Positions 26,047-37,457 of a stretch of 64,000 nt of DNA are shown here, in pieces (the first letter of the stretch is position 1; the number at the start of each line of letters is the position of its first letter). The notes under the pieces are model-generated. The model saw nothing but the letters and a program-made list of their open reading frames with translations. It made no database searches and had not been told where the DNA came from. The translations under genes and the position numbers were made by a program. The stretch covers positions 124,001 through 188,000 of the forward strand of contig JAJPGY010000023.1 in NCBI GenBank assembly GCA_021325555.1, in the 5' to 3' direction. The stretch comes from Pseudomonadota bacterium (lineage in GTDB: Bacteria > Cyanobacteriota > Vampirovibrionia > Obscuribacterales > Obscuribacteraceae).

Positions 26047-26832
26047 CTACCGGTGTTCTCCGAGAGCGCGGGCACGGCTGCGCGCCCTGGCGGCCAGGGC
26101 CGGCTTGCCCAGCTTTTCATAAGCGTCCGCCAGGTTGCCGTAGGCGCGGGCGACCGTGGGGTTGAGCGCCAGCGCCCGCTGCGAATCCGCGATTGCTCTG
26201 CCGTAGTTCTTCAGCTGCAGGTAGGCGAAACCGCGATAGCAGAGCGCTTCAGCCTCATCGGATCTGATCTCCAGGGCGCGGTTGAAATCCTGAATTGCCT
26301 GCTGGTAGCTGCCCAGCTTCTCCCTGGCCAGGCCCCTGCGGGTATAGGCTCTGGCGGAGTCGGGCTGCAAACGGATAACCCGCGAGTAATCCTCGATTGC
26401 CCGCTCGGGCTGCCCCAGCTTTTCGTATGCCAGGGCGCGGTAAAAATAAGTTTGCGCATCCTTCGGGTTTATGGCCAGCGCTCGCCCGTAATCGGCAATC
26501 GCCTCCGGCTCGCGCGACAGCTCGTCCAGGCAGCTCCCCCGGTGGAGATAGCTTTCGCTATCCTTTGGATCGACCGTCAAGGCCTTTGCGAAATCGTCAA
26601 CGGCCTTCTTGTACTGGCCGGTGCTCTCATAGGCCAGAGCCCGGGCGCGGTAAGCCCGGCCAAATTTCGGATCGACCCTTATCGCCTCGCTGAAAAAGTA
26701 GATCGCCTCGTTGAAGTTGCCGCCGCGGGCCGCCTCTTCGCCCTTGTATTCGAGCGCGGCGGCGGATCCTGCGGACTGAGACGGGCAGGCGGAGAAGCAG
26801 AGGCAGAAGAGCAGGAAGACGAGCACCGCCAC
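26047..26832 (-). CDS. TPR-repeat probable lipoprotein
   Basis: 261 aa. The start is GTG 26832, whose first base is the last base of the preceding stop codon (TAGTG), a classic translational coupling; the frame is open much further, but only as a shadow of the preceding gene. The N-terminus MAVLVFLLFCLCFSAC has a lipobox-like FSAC, so it may be lipidated at that Cys. Six to seven 34-residue TPRs follow, such as AIYFFSEAIRVDPKFGRAYRARALAYESTGQYKKAVDDFAKALTVDP. It is probably a membrane-anchored periplasmic scaffold working with the DprE1-like oxidase or its product. Confidence 0.82.
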   Translation of the reverse strand: MAVLVFLLFCLCFSACPSQSAGSAAALEYKGEEAARGGNFNEAIYFFSEAIRVDPKFGRAYRARALAYESTGQYKKAVDDFAKALTVDPKDSESYLHRGSCLDELSREPEAIADYGRALAINPKDAQTYFYRALAYEKLGQPERAIEDYSRVIRLQPDSARAYTRRGLAREKLGSYQQAIQDFNRALEIRSDEAEALCYRGFAYLQLKNYGRAIADSQRALALNPTVARAYGNLADAYEKLGKPALAARARSRARALGEHR

Positions 26833-28253
26833 TACAACTGGTGCATGAGCAGCCGCCTCGAGAGCGCCGAAGACAGCTTGTTGCCGGGATCGACCTTCTG
26901 CTTTACGGCAAGCCACCTGGGATACAGCGGATACATCGCCCGGAAGGCCTCCGGACCGAGGCGGGAGTCCTTGGAAAGATTGACCCTGCCACCATATGCG
27001 GTTACCAGTTGATCCAGAAGATCCAGGAACGGCAGCAGCCTGGCATTGAAGGGGAAGTCGAGCATGATCGTGTATCCCTTGAGCGGGAAGGAGATAAGGC
27101 CGCTCTGCTCGCCGAGCAGCTTGAGGGTGGCCAGGGAAACCACCTGATCGTGCTCGCGGATCAATTTCAGCAACCGGCGGATTGCCCTGCCGCTGCTCTC
27201 CTCCGGGAAAACGCACTGGTATTGAACAAATCCCCGCGGCCCGTAGATCCTGTTCCAGCCTTTCAGGCAATCGAGCTTGAAAAAGAACGATTCACAGTCG
27301 ACCAGGTGCGGCACGCTGCCCGCCGCGCCGGCGGCCAGGACAAGTTGGTTGAAGAGCCTCAAGGTCGTCCGGTTCATCAGGAAGGAGAGGCAAGATAATG
27401 GCAGATCCAGCTGGAGCTGGCTGCCGGTTTCAAGAGGCGCTCGGCGCCGAGCGGCCGGCAGATCCTCCAGCCCGGCGTGGTCTCCCGCGAACACGACCCC
27501 CCTTTCTCCTCGCCTGTCCGGCGACAGCAGGTCCAGCCAGGCCATGGAATAGGTGCTCCGGCAGGCGTGCTCGTGGAGCGTGGCCAGCATCTCGTCCAGG
27601 CTGCCGGTCCGCGCGCGTCTCTCCACCAGGTAAGCCGTCTGTACCCGGCGCAGGGCGATGCGGGCGTCGCAGATGACGCCGGTCAACCCCATGCCGCCCA
27701 CCGTCGCCCAGAAGAGATCGCTTTCGCTCCCCCGCGAGCACCAGATACGCTGACCCGAGGGCAGCGCCAGCGTGAAGCCCTCGATAAAAGCCGAAAGCGA
27801 TCCGTCGCGACGATGATTCTTGCCGTGGACATCACAGGCGATAGCACCGCCGACGGTGACATGCTTGGTGCCCGGTGTGAAAGCGGGGAACCAGCCGAGC
27901 GGCAGGAACCGCTCAACTATCTCTCGAATGGTCATGCCGGCCTGGCAATGAAGGACACCCGTGCCGGCGTCGAAACTGATCACCCCATTGCATCGCCCGG
28001 TCAGCAGGGTTGCGCCTTCCGGGCAGATGGAAGCGTCGCCGTAGCTGCGCCCCATGCCCCGGGCAATAAGCGAGTCCACCTGCGGCGATCGGACCAGGTC
28101 GACCATCTCTTCGACCGTTCCCGGCTGAACAGGGTAAGTCACCGCCCTTGGAAAACCGCCCCAGGCCGACATGGACTGTGCCGGTGCCGCCATCAAGAGC
28201 GCGGAGGCGCTGTGACCGGCAGAATCTTTGGCGAGAGTCTGTGATGATGGCAT
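26832..28253 (-). CDS. DprE1-like FAD-dependent oxidase
   Basis: 473 aa, vanillyl-alcohol-oxidase-type FAD enzyme that aligns along its length with mycobacterial DprE1: WGGFPRA, IARGMGRSYGDA (64-74), TPGTKHVTVGGAIACDVHGKNH (126-147), LFWATVGGMGLTG, GWNRIYGPRGFVQYQ, and NLSKDSRL. DprE1 oxidises the 2-OH of decaprenylphosphoryl-ribose in arabinan synthesis. Here the position of the drug-target Cys387 (ICVDF) is Met397 (IMLDF). The epimerase partner DprE2 is not in the window. The product could be an arabinose-type lipid-linked sugar or another oxidised polyprenyl sugar. D-arabinono-lactone oxidase-type enzymes are the alternative. It is coupled to a TPR lipoprotein gene. Confidence 0.85.
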   Translation of the reverse strand: MPSSQTLAKDSAGHSASALLMAAPAQSMSAWGGFPRAVTYPVQPGTVEEMVDLVRSPQVDSLIARGMGRSYGDASICPEGATLLTGRCNGVISFDAGTGVLHCQAGMTIREIVERFLPLGWFPAFTPGTKHVTVGGAIACDVHGKNHRRDGSLSAFIEGFTLALPSGQRIWCSRGSESDLFWATVGGMGLTGVICDARIALRRVQTAYLVERRARTGSLDEMLATLHEHACRSTYSMAWLDLLSPDRRGERGVVFAGDHAGLEDLPAARRRAPLETGSQLQLDLPLSCLSFLMNRTTLRLFNQLVLAAGAAGSVPHLVDCESFFFKLDCLKGWNRIYGPRGFVQYQCVFPEESSGRAIRRLLKLIREHDQVVSLATLKLLGEQSGLISFPLKGYTIMLDFPFNARLLPFLDLLDQLVTAYGGRVNLSKDSRLGPEAFRAMYPLYPRWLAVKQKVDPGNKLSSALSRRLLMHQL

Positions 28254-28364
28254 GTCCCTGGGTGCCGCCGGGGCAGACGAGAAGGATTATGCATCACGGC
28301 GCCGCCGCGGTAACTCAAATAATATTAATCATGTCAAGATGGGCGGATCGGTTAACTTTGGCGC

Positions 28365-30791
28365 ATGGCCGTATCCTCGTCAGTGGACGGTATATCGAGG
28401 CGATTAGCGGGCAGCCGGGCTTTGACCGCCGTCGCGCTCGACTGGTATGCCATCGCGCTCCTGGCTGTCATCAACCTTGCCTGCTATCACCACGTGCTCT
28501 CGTGCGGCTTCTTTGCCGACGACTATTACCACCTGCCTTACCTTTCCAGGGTTCTGTCCGGTCATCCGGAGCTGCTGCTCGCGAACTTCTCTTCGAGCTG
28601 GATGCAGAATCTGGGCGTGGGTCTCTTTTACAGGCCGTTTCTCGAGCTGACCTTGCTCTTCGACTTCTGGCTGTGGGGGGCTGATGCCTGGGGCTTCCAT
28701 CTGAGCAATCTCCTCTATCAGCTCGGCACATCAGCGTTCATCTTTCTTTTTGTGAAGCGACTTTTGCGGGATTGCCGTGAGAGCGAACGTTATCTGGTCG
28801 CACTTTTCGCCGCCTCGCTCTTCGCCGCCTACCCGCTTCATCCGGAGGCCACTACCTGGATCCTGGGTCGCACCGACGGTTTCTGCACGCTGTTGTGCGT
28901 CGCCGCCCTCTGGCTCTACGTGAAGTCCCGGCAGGACGGCAGCCGTGCGGCCGTATTCGCTTCTTTTGCGGTGTTCGCCCTGGCTTTGCTGTCCAAGGAG
29001 ATGGCGGTCACCGTGCCGCCGACGATCCTTGTCTACGAGTGCATGTACCGGCAGCGCTCGGGCAGCCTCCGCGCGCGTCTCCGGGCGTCCTTCGCGGCCG
29101 GCAGATATTTCTGGCTCGGCGCGGCCGCGTATCTGGCCATCCGCCGCCTGGCGCTGGGCACATTGGTCGGTGGCTATGTCGGCTCGCAAGGGGAGATCCT
29201 CAACGAGAGCGCCTTTTACAGATGGATCGCCAGCGGCTCTCTGCTGGTTTTGCTCTTTCCCTTCAGCCAGGCGGTAATCAGCGCCAGCAACCTGCTGTGC
29301 AAACTGATCCGCGTCCTCTACTGCCTGGCCGGGCTGCTTATCATCGTAAGCGCGAGCCGGGGCCGGTTCCCCGCGGCCCAGATGCGGCATGTCTGCTTTG
29401 CCGCTGTCTGGCTGGTGATTACCCTGGCGCCGACCTTCCAGGTGTTCTCCCTGCCTGCCGATCTCACCTCCAGCCGGGTCGTCTACCTGCCGAGCGTTCC
29501 CCTGTGCATCCTCCTTGTCCTCTTGCTTTTTCCTTTTCACAAGGAGCTGCCGGCCAAAAGATGGATCTCGCTCGGGCAGGCGGCCGTGCTGGCGGGCCTG
29601 GTTATCTGCCTGGCGGCGGTCACATACAAGAACAACACGGCGTGGGCTCAAGCCGGCGTGGTTTTGAGGCAGTTCCGCAGCTCGCTCGAGCAGAGGATTA
29701 AGCAGCTGCACGGCGATCAGAAACTGGTCATCGCCAACGCGCCGACCGTCTACAAGGGCGTGCTTTTCTTTCCCAACTTCAACGTCTTGCACGAGTTCCT
29801 CAAACCGCCGGTCTCCCCGCGGGATCTGTCCGGCCGGATCGCCAGCCTGGAGCCGACCTCCTACTGCGAGGATCGAATCCTCAACCTCTCCAAACTTCTG
29901 CGCATGGCGCGCGAGCCGGCCTCCTACGCCCTGACGAGCTGGGACGAGGACAGAAATGCGCTGGAGCCGCTCGACCTCGGCCGGCAGATGGAGCGCAGGC
30001 AAGCCGGCGGGCAGCTGCCCGGTTTTGTCGTATCGCCCGAGCGGGCCGCCGGCGGAAAAGGGCTGCGATATGCCATCGCCCTGCCGCAGGAGCTGCCGCC
30101 GCTGGCCGTGGATTTCGTTCGGGTTGCCCTGCCGCTGCCCGAGGATGAAAGGGCCCGGACAGACGGTTCGTTGTGGATGTGGCTTTTCTGGGACTCGGCG
30201 GAATCCGGCACGTTTTCCAGGAGGCGCTCTGTGGAGTTCAAACTGAAAACCGGCGGCTCTCAAGGCGTGTGCATGATCCCGGTTTCGGAGCGCAAAGAAT
30301 GGGTGACCGCAGGAGGCATCCGGCATCTTTCCGTAATGTTGCCGGAGCGCATCCAGGGCCAACCGGCGCTGCGCGTGGCCCTCATAAACGGCAAGTATCT
30401 CCTGCCGCAGATCGTGCCTGACCGGCGCACCCTGGCCGAGGCGGCGGACGGCCCGGAAGTGATCAGGGGGCCGGTGGCGAAATTCGAATATGACTGCTCC
30501 ATGCTTGCCGGGGCCAGATCCGCCGTCGCCGAGCTTACGCGGCCGGCCTCGAGCTTCTACCACTACACGAGCACCTATCGCGATACCGAACTTTCGCCGC
30601 ACAGTCTGCGGCGTATCAACCTGGCCCGGCTCAAGGGAACCCTGAGCATCCCTGCCGGCTCCCTGCCGCAGCCTGGCCGATACGAGATCCGCGTGGCGGG
30701 AATTGATGCCCGCGCCCGGGTGACCGGCTACACCTCCGATCCGGTGCAGTTCCGGTTGCCTGCGCCGGACCCTGCGACGCCGGCGTTCTAG
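28365..30791 (+). CDS. GT-C-type polytopic membrane protein (TMTC/O-mannosyltransferase-like)
   Basis: 808 aa. The N-terminal 430 residues hold about ten transmembrane helices, and the first loop carries the acidic pair FFADDYYHLPYL, the position of the catalytic Asp in GT-C enzymes. YPLHPEATTWILGRTDGFCTLLCVAALWLYVK and ALLSKEMAVTVPPTILVYE are the phrases shared with TMTC-type O-mannosyltransferases. The last 370 residues are soluble, probably beta-rich, and unrecognised; TMTC proteins have TPRs there instead. The predicted role is transfer of a sugar from a lipid-phosphate carrier on the outer face of the membrane. It is divergent from the DprE1-like gene, which may make lipid-linked sugars. 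Confidence 0.78.
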   Translation: MAVSSSVDGISRRLAGSRALTAVALDWYAIALLAVINLACYHHVLSCGFFADDYYHLPYLSRVLSGHPELLLANFSSSWMQNLGVGLFYRPFLELTLLFDFWLWGADAWGFHLSNLLYQLGTSAFIFLFVKRLLRDCRESERYLVALFAASLFAAYPLHPEATTWILGRTDGFCTLLCVAALWLYVKSRQDGSRAAVFASFAVFALALLSKEMAVTVPPTILVYECMYRQRSGSLRARLRASFAAGRYFWLGAAAYLAIRRLALGTLVGGYVGSQGEILNESAFYRWIASGSLLVLLFPFSQAVISASNLLCKLIRVLYCLAGLLIIVSASRGRFPAAQMRHVCFAAVWLVITLAPTFQVFSLPADLTSSRVVYLPSVPLCILLVLLLFPFHKELPAKRWISLGQAAVLAGLVICLAAVTYKNNTAWAQAGVVLRQFRSSLEQRIKQLHGDQKLVIANAPTVYKGVLFFPNFNVLHEFLKPPVSPRDLSGRIASLEPTSYCEDRILNLSKLLRMAREPASYALTSWDEDRNALEPLDLGRQMERRQAGGQLPGFVVSPERAAGGKGLRYAIALPQELPPLAVDFVRVALPLPEDERARTDGSLWMWLFWDSAESGTFSRRRSVEFKLKTGGSQGVCMIPVSERKEWVTAGGIRHLSVMLPERIQGQPALRVALINGKYLLPQIVPDRRTLAEAADGPEVIRGPVAKFEYDCSMLAGARSAVAELTRPASSFYHYTSTYRDTELSPHSLRRINLARLKGTLSIPAGSLPQPGRYEIRVAGIDARARVTGYTSDPVQFRLPAPDPATPAF

Positions 30792-30807
30792 TACCGCCTG
30801 GCCTAAG

Positions 30808-30878
30808 CCCGTAGGGGCGGAGTGCATCCGCCCGGGCGCGTCCAACGCGCCGCTGCAAGCAACGGGTTCCAGTGCCAG
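30808..30878. repeat. Intergenic palindromic repeat, copy A
   Basis: Begins GCCCGTAGGGGCGGAGTGCA and contains CCGCCCGGGCGCGT and CAACGCGCC, with inverted symmetry (GGGCGGA/TCCGCCC, GGCGCGT/ACGCGCC). It matches the sequence at 38503-38575 over about 70 bases with a few changes. It lies between the 3' end of the GT-C gene and that of the convergent membrane gene. It may be a REP/MITE-like element or a bidirectional terminator. Confidence 0.8.
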
Positions 30879-30896
30879 CAAGTATCAGCGCCTGCT

Positions 30897-33146
30897 CTAA
30901 GGCAGCGGTGAAGGCCCGAGATCGGGCGCGGCGGGAACCGTTGCCGGCTCCAACCTTCCGGAGCGGGCGGAGCACAGGTAAGAGAGCAGGTACAGGACCG
31001 CGGCAACAACGACCAGGCTCTTGATGCCGGTGAAGTTTGCGGTGTATTCGAGCAAGCCGCCAATAACGGCGCCGAAGAGGTTGAAAGCGAGCGCGCGCCC
31101 GGGGTGGCCGACGGCGGCGAAGGAGGCGGAGAAGATTAGGCTGGCAAGGCACAACGGCATGAGCGACAGGAGCGTCACCAGCGCCGAGGCCAGACCGCGC
31201 GGGGCGCCGGAGGCAAGAATCGCCTGATCGGGCGCCAGGTAGCTGCCGACAAGGGCGGCAAGCAGCAAAAGGTACAGCACGGATTGCCGGCTGGCGAGCC
31301 ACTTTCCGGCCACGGCGGTGATTGCGTTGGCCACGAGAACGATAAGCAGAACCCCGACTATCACCACCGTGGAGGTGAGCCAGGTTGAGCCGTACAGCAA
31401 TGAAAGCTGCGCTACGGATCTCAGCTCCAGCAACAGGAAGGCCGCGCCGAGGAAGAACATCTGCCAGTACGACGGGACCCCTCGGGCCGCCAGCGCCGGC
31501 CTGACCGCCACGGAGCTGACCGCCAGTATGGCCAGCATCATCAGCCAGTAAGGACCGTCCAAGGCGACAGGGGTAACGTAAAGGTAGGGCCAGTCGTCGG
31601 TGACGATTCTGGTCGCCGGGGACAGACGGTGCGTTCTTCTCTGGAAGGGGGCGAGCGCCTCCGCCTCAAGGCGCAAAGAGCGATCCGCCACCGGCTTGCC
31701 GACCACAAAGGTCTGCCAGAACGTGGGCATATTCGGCGTCGTGTCCTGCAAGGCGACCGGATCGTACCCGACCGCCTCGTGGATAGTCTGGAACAGGCGA
31801 TCCGCCAGCCAATCATAGGTCGTGTAAAAGGTCACCAGGAGCAAGCCGTCGTCCTTCAAGAGCCTGGCCGCCTGAGCGAAGCTCTCTTTCGTATGGACAT
31901 AGGTGTCGACCCTCACCGAGGAGCCCTGCCCCATGACCGTCTGTGAATCGAGCCCGGCTATGATCACCATGTCGTAACGCTTCTTGCAGGTGTTGAAATA
32001 GTTGCGCGCGTCGTTGCAGATGACGGTTACCCTGCCGGAGTCGTACGGATGCTCGGGGTGCATCCTCTTGCCCAGGGAGATAATCACCGGATCGAGCTCG
32101 ACGGCGTCCACGTGCGCGACGCCGTGACGAAGCGCGGAGGCGACGTCGTTGCCGCTGCCGGCGCCGACCACCAAAAGCTCCTTCGGGCTGGCCAGCCTGT
32201 ACGGCAGCCCGTAATGGCGCGACTCCCGGGAAAAGAAGCTCGCCCACGGCTCGTAGAACCTGGACAGCCCCACCACGGCTTGCCGCAAATCCTCCGCGAC
32301 CTGGTAGATGAAGTGATTGGTTTTAATCACAAGACAGCGATCGATGACACCTTGCAGGGTCGCGCGGGCCGCCTGGTCTGCCGACTCCCCGCTCCACCGC
32401 GCCTGCGCCTGGCTATCGATGAGCGGCGAGCCGATCTCGCGGGAAAGCGGTCTCACCGTCAGGAGCTGATATGGCGACCAGTACTGGCTGTCGTAGGGCG
32501 GATTGACGCTCACGAGCGACAGCAAGATGCTCGCCGCGAGCGGCAGCGCCACCCGGAAAAGAGCGATCCCCTGCTTGTGCACGTAAAAGGCGATGACCAG
32601 GAGCGCGGGCAGCAGCAAAGCGCCCGGCTGCCAGCCGGCAAAGGAGAGGCCGGCGAAGATGATACTGCCCGCGATGGCACCGGCCACATTGATCGAATAG
32701 GCCGCCAGCGGCCGGAAGCGCTCGAACAGGCGCCCTATGCGGGCGCCAAGGCAGACCATAAGCGCAAACGGCCCCGCCAGAAGGGTGAGAACCAGCGGTA
32801 TGCAGGTGAGGACGTAGGGCAGCTGAACGTTGAGGTCCTGCCAGGCGTAGACGCTCAGCGAGGGAAACATCCACAGCCTGAGCCCGGAGACGGCCGCCAC
32901 CTGAACCGTTGCCACCAGAAGCAAAACCGCCGGCAGCGATTTTGTAAACAGCCTTTCGCGCCCCAGCGCGCAGCCCAGCCCGAGACCGACGAAGCAGGTT
33001 ATCAAAGGAAAGGTCCGGAAGACGGTGAAAAAGCGGATCTCCCCGGAAAACCAGCGAATGGTGAGCAGCTCCAGATAAAGGGAGACGAGGCTGACCAGGA
33101 ACAGCTCCAGGGCCTGCCCTCTTCCCCGTGTCTCGGGCTGCGGCAT
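30897..33146 (-). CDS. Membrane-embedded spermidine-synthase-like protein
   Basis: 749 aa from ATG 33146 (AGGACAGG upstream); the longer open frame is antisense shadow over deoC. The order is about seven N-terminal transmembrane helices (11-215), a soluble aminopropyltransferase/methyltransferase fold, then about six C-terminal helices. The soluble part has LLVVGAGSGNDVASAL (324-339), VDAVELDP with acidic ligands Glu350/Asp352, CNDARNYF and YDMVIIAGLDSQ. Normal spermidine synthases are soluble and about 290 aa. The catalytic Asp is replaced in the GLDSQ region, so polyamine synthesis is not certain. It lies eight bases downstream of deoC. Confidence 0.8.
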   Translation of the reverse strand: MPQPETRGRGQALELFLVSLVSLYLELLTIRWFSGEIRFFTVFRTFPLITCFVGLGLGCALGRERLFTKSLPAVLLLVATVQVAAVSGLRLWMFPSLSVYAWQDLNVQLPYVLTCIPLVLTLLAGPFALMVCLGARIGRLFERFRPLAAYSINVAGAIAGSIIFAGLSFAGWQPGALLLPALLVIAFYVHKQGIALFRVALPLAASILLSLVSVNPPYDSQYWSPYQLLTVRPLSREIGSPLIDSQAQARWSGESADQAARATLQGVIDRCLVIKTNHFIYQVAEDLRQAVVGLSRFYEPWASFFSRESRHYGLPYRLASPKELLVVGAGSGNDVASALRHGVAHVDAVELDPVIISLGKRMHPEHPYDSGRVTVICNDARNYFNTCKKRYDMVIIAGLDSQTVMGQGSSVRVDTYVHTKESFAQAARLLKDDGLLLVTFYTTYDWLADRLFQTIHEAVGYDPVALQDTTPNMPTFWQTFVVGKPVADRSLRLEAEALAPFQRRTHRLSPATRIVTDDWPYLYVTPVALDGPYWLMMLAILAVSSVAVRPALAARGVPSYWQMFFLGAAFLLLELRSVAQLSLLYGSTWLTSTVVIVGVLLIVLVANAITAVAGKWLASRQSVLYLLLLAALVGSYLAPDQAILASGAPRGLASALVTLLSLMPLCLASLIFSASFAAVGHPGRALAFNLFGAVIGGLLEYTANFTGIKSLVVVAAVLYLLSYLCSARSGRLEPATVPAAPDLGPSPLP

Positions 33147-33154
33147 CGCCTGTC

Positions 33155-33835
33155 CTAGTAGGCGGACTTGACCGGCTGGGCACCGCCGACGATGGCAACG
33201 CCGGCCGAGGTGCCGAGCCGGGTGGCGCCGGCGTCGATGAGCGCTTTGGCCTTGTCGTAATCTCTTATCCCGGCGCTGGCTTTGATGCCCAGCTTCGCCC
33301 CACCGATGGTCTTTCTTATCAAGGCGACATCTTCCACGGTGGCGCCCTTGCCGTCCTTGACGAAACCGGTCGAGGTCTTGACCATGCCGGCGCCGGCCTC
33401 CATGCAGGCTTGCGTGGCGACGACCTTCTCCTCGTCGGTCAAAAGGTCGCACTCGATGATCACCTTGACCAGGTGATCTTTGGCTACCTTGACGATCGAG
33501 CGGATCTCCTCGGTTACGTAGCCGATGTCGCCGTCCTTGAGCGCCCCGATGTTGATCACCATATCGATCTCCTCGGCGCCCTCGGAGATCGCTCTTTGCG
33601 CTTCGGCAATCTTTATGTCCGGCAGGTTCGCCCCCAGCGGAAAACCGATCACGGTGGCCACGGCCACGTCGCTGGATGAGAGCTCCTTCACGGCCTGCCG
33701 CACGTGACAGGGATTGACGCAGACGGCAAAGAAGCCGTGCTGCCTGGCCTCGTCGCACAGCCTGGTAACCTCGGCCCTGGTTGCCTGCGGGCTCAACAAA
33801 GTGTGGTCGATGTATTTTGCTATATCGGCGGTCAC
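33155..33835 (-). CDS. deoC: Deoxyribose-phosphate aldolase
   Basis: 226 aa. Start GTG 33835 is decided by GGAGGAGG about seven bases upstream and gives MTADIAKYIDHTLL; the frame upstream is a carB shadow. Motifs are IDHTLLSP at the start, VIGFPLG, VIIECDLL, the Schiff-base lysine in GMVKTSTGF, and the second lysine in GIKASAGIRD. It cleaves 2-deoxyribose-5-phosphate to acetaldehyde and glyceraldehyde-3-phosphate in deoxynucleoside salvage. It is followed after eight bases by the spermidine-synthase-like gene. Confidence 0.96.
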   Translation of the reverse strand: MTADIAKYIDHTLLSPQATRAEVTRLCDEARQHGFFAVCVNPCHVRQAVKELSSSDVAVATVIGFPLGANLPDIKIAEAQRAISEGAEEIDMVINIGALKDGDIGYVTEEIRSIVKVAKDHLVKVIIECDLLTDEEKVVATQACMEAGAGMVKTSTGFVKDGKGATVEDVALIRKTIGGAKLGIKASAGIRDYDKAKALIDAGATRLGTSAGVAIVGGAQPVKSAY

Positions 33836-33860
33836 GGCTAACCCTCCTCCGGGTACGTGA

Positions 33861-33866
33861 ATTATA
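33861..33866 (-). promoter_or_regulatory. TATAAT -10 element before deoC
   Basis: A perfect TATAAT on the minus strand 26 bases before the deoC start, in the 44-base gap after carB. No TTGACA-like -35 is found at 16-18 bases, so it may be weak or need an activator. Confidence 0.35.
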
Positions 33867-33879
33867 CCGGGAGCCTGAG

Positions 33880-37167
<3,288 letters not shown>

Positions 37168-37343
37168 CGAAAGGCGCACTCCCCAGCGCCGGCGCCGGAG
37201 CCGGGACGACGCCGGCGGCTAGTCGCCCGGAACGCGCGCCTCAGCCCGCTCCCGCTGTAAGTTTACACGGATCGGCGGCCGGGCGTTCCCATTGGCCGAC
37301 TTGCCCGAGAATTATGAAATCTGCGGATGCCGTTATAAAGAGG

Positions 37344-37384
37344 ATGACAACCTGGGTAGATTGTTTGTAATAGATTGTCGACAA
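37344..37384 (+). promoter_or_regulatory. Promoter and palindrome before the lysophospholipase-like gene
   Basis: ATGACA (37344-37349) and TGTAAT (37366-37371), 16 bases apart, are each one base off consensus. The 10-bp palindrome TTGTCGACAA (37375-37384) follows directly at the expected transcription start and could be an operator. Confidence 0.45.
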
Positions 37385-37457
37385 GTTCGCACCGGGGCGG
37401 GGGGCACCGGCGCCCGCCGGCGTCGACGGTTCCGCGGGGGCAACAAGGGAAGGCGCA

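Noticed and set aside
26833..27270. Longer start for the TPR lipoprotein
   Set aside because: That stretch is an out-of-frame reading of the DprE1-like gene; the TAGTG junction gives a natural start with a signal peptide.
28310..28340. Minus-strand promoter for the DprE1-like gene (TTGACA at 28337-28332)
   Set aside because: No acceptable -10 at 16-18 bases; the hexamer alone is not enough.
28731..30881. 716-residue minus-strand frame under the GT-C gene
   Set aside because: Arg/Gly/Gln-rich shadow with no motif; the plus strand has coherent membrane helices and family phrases.
33147..33758. Extension of the spermidine-synthase-like protein to 953 residues
   Set aside because: The extra part is an out-of-frame reading of deoC; ATG 33146 fits better.
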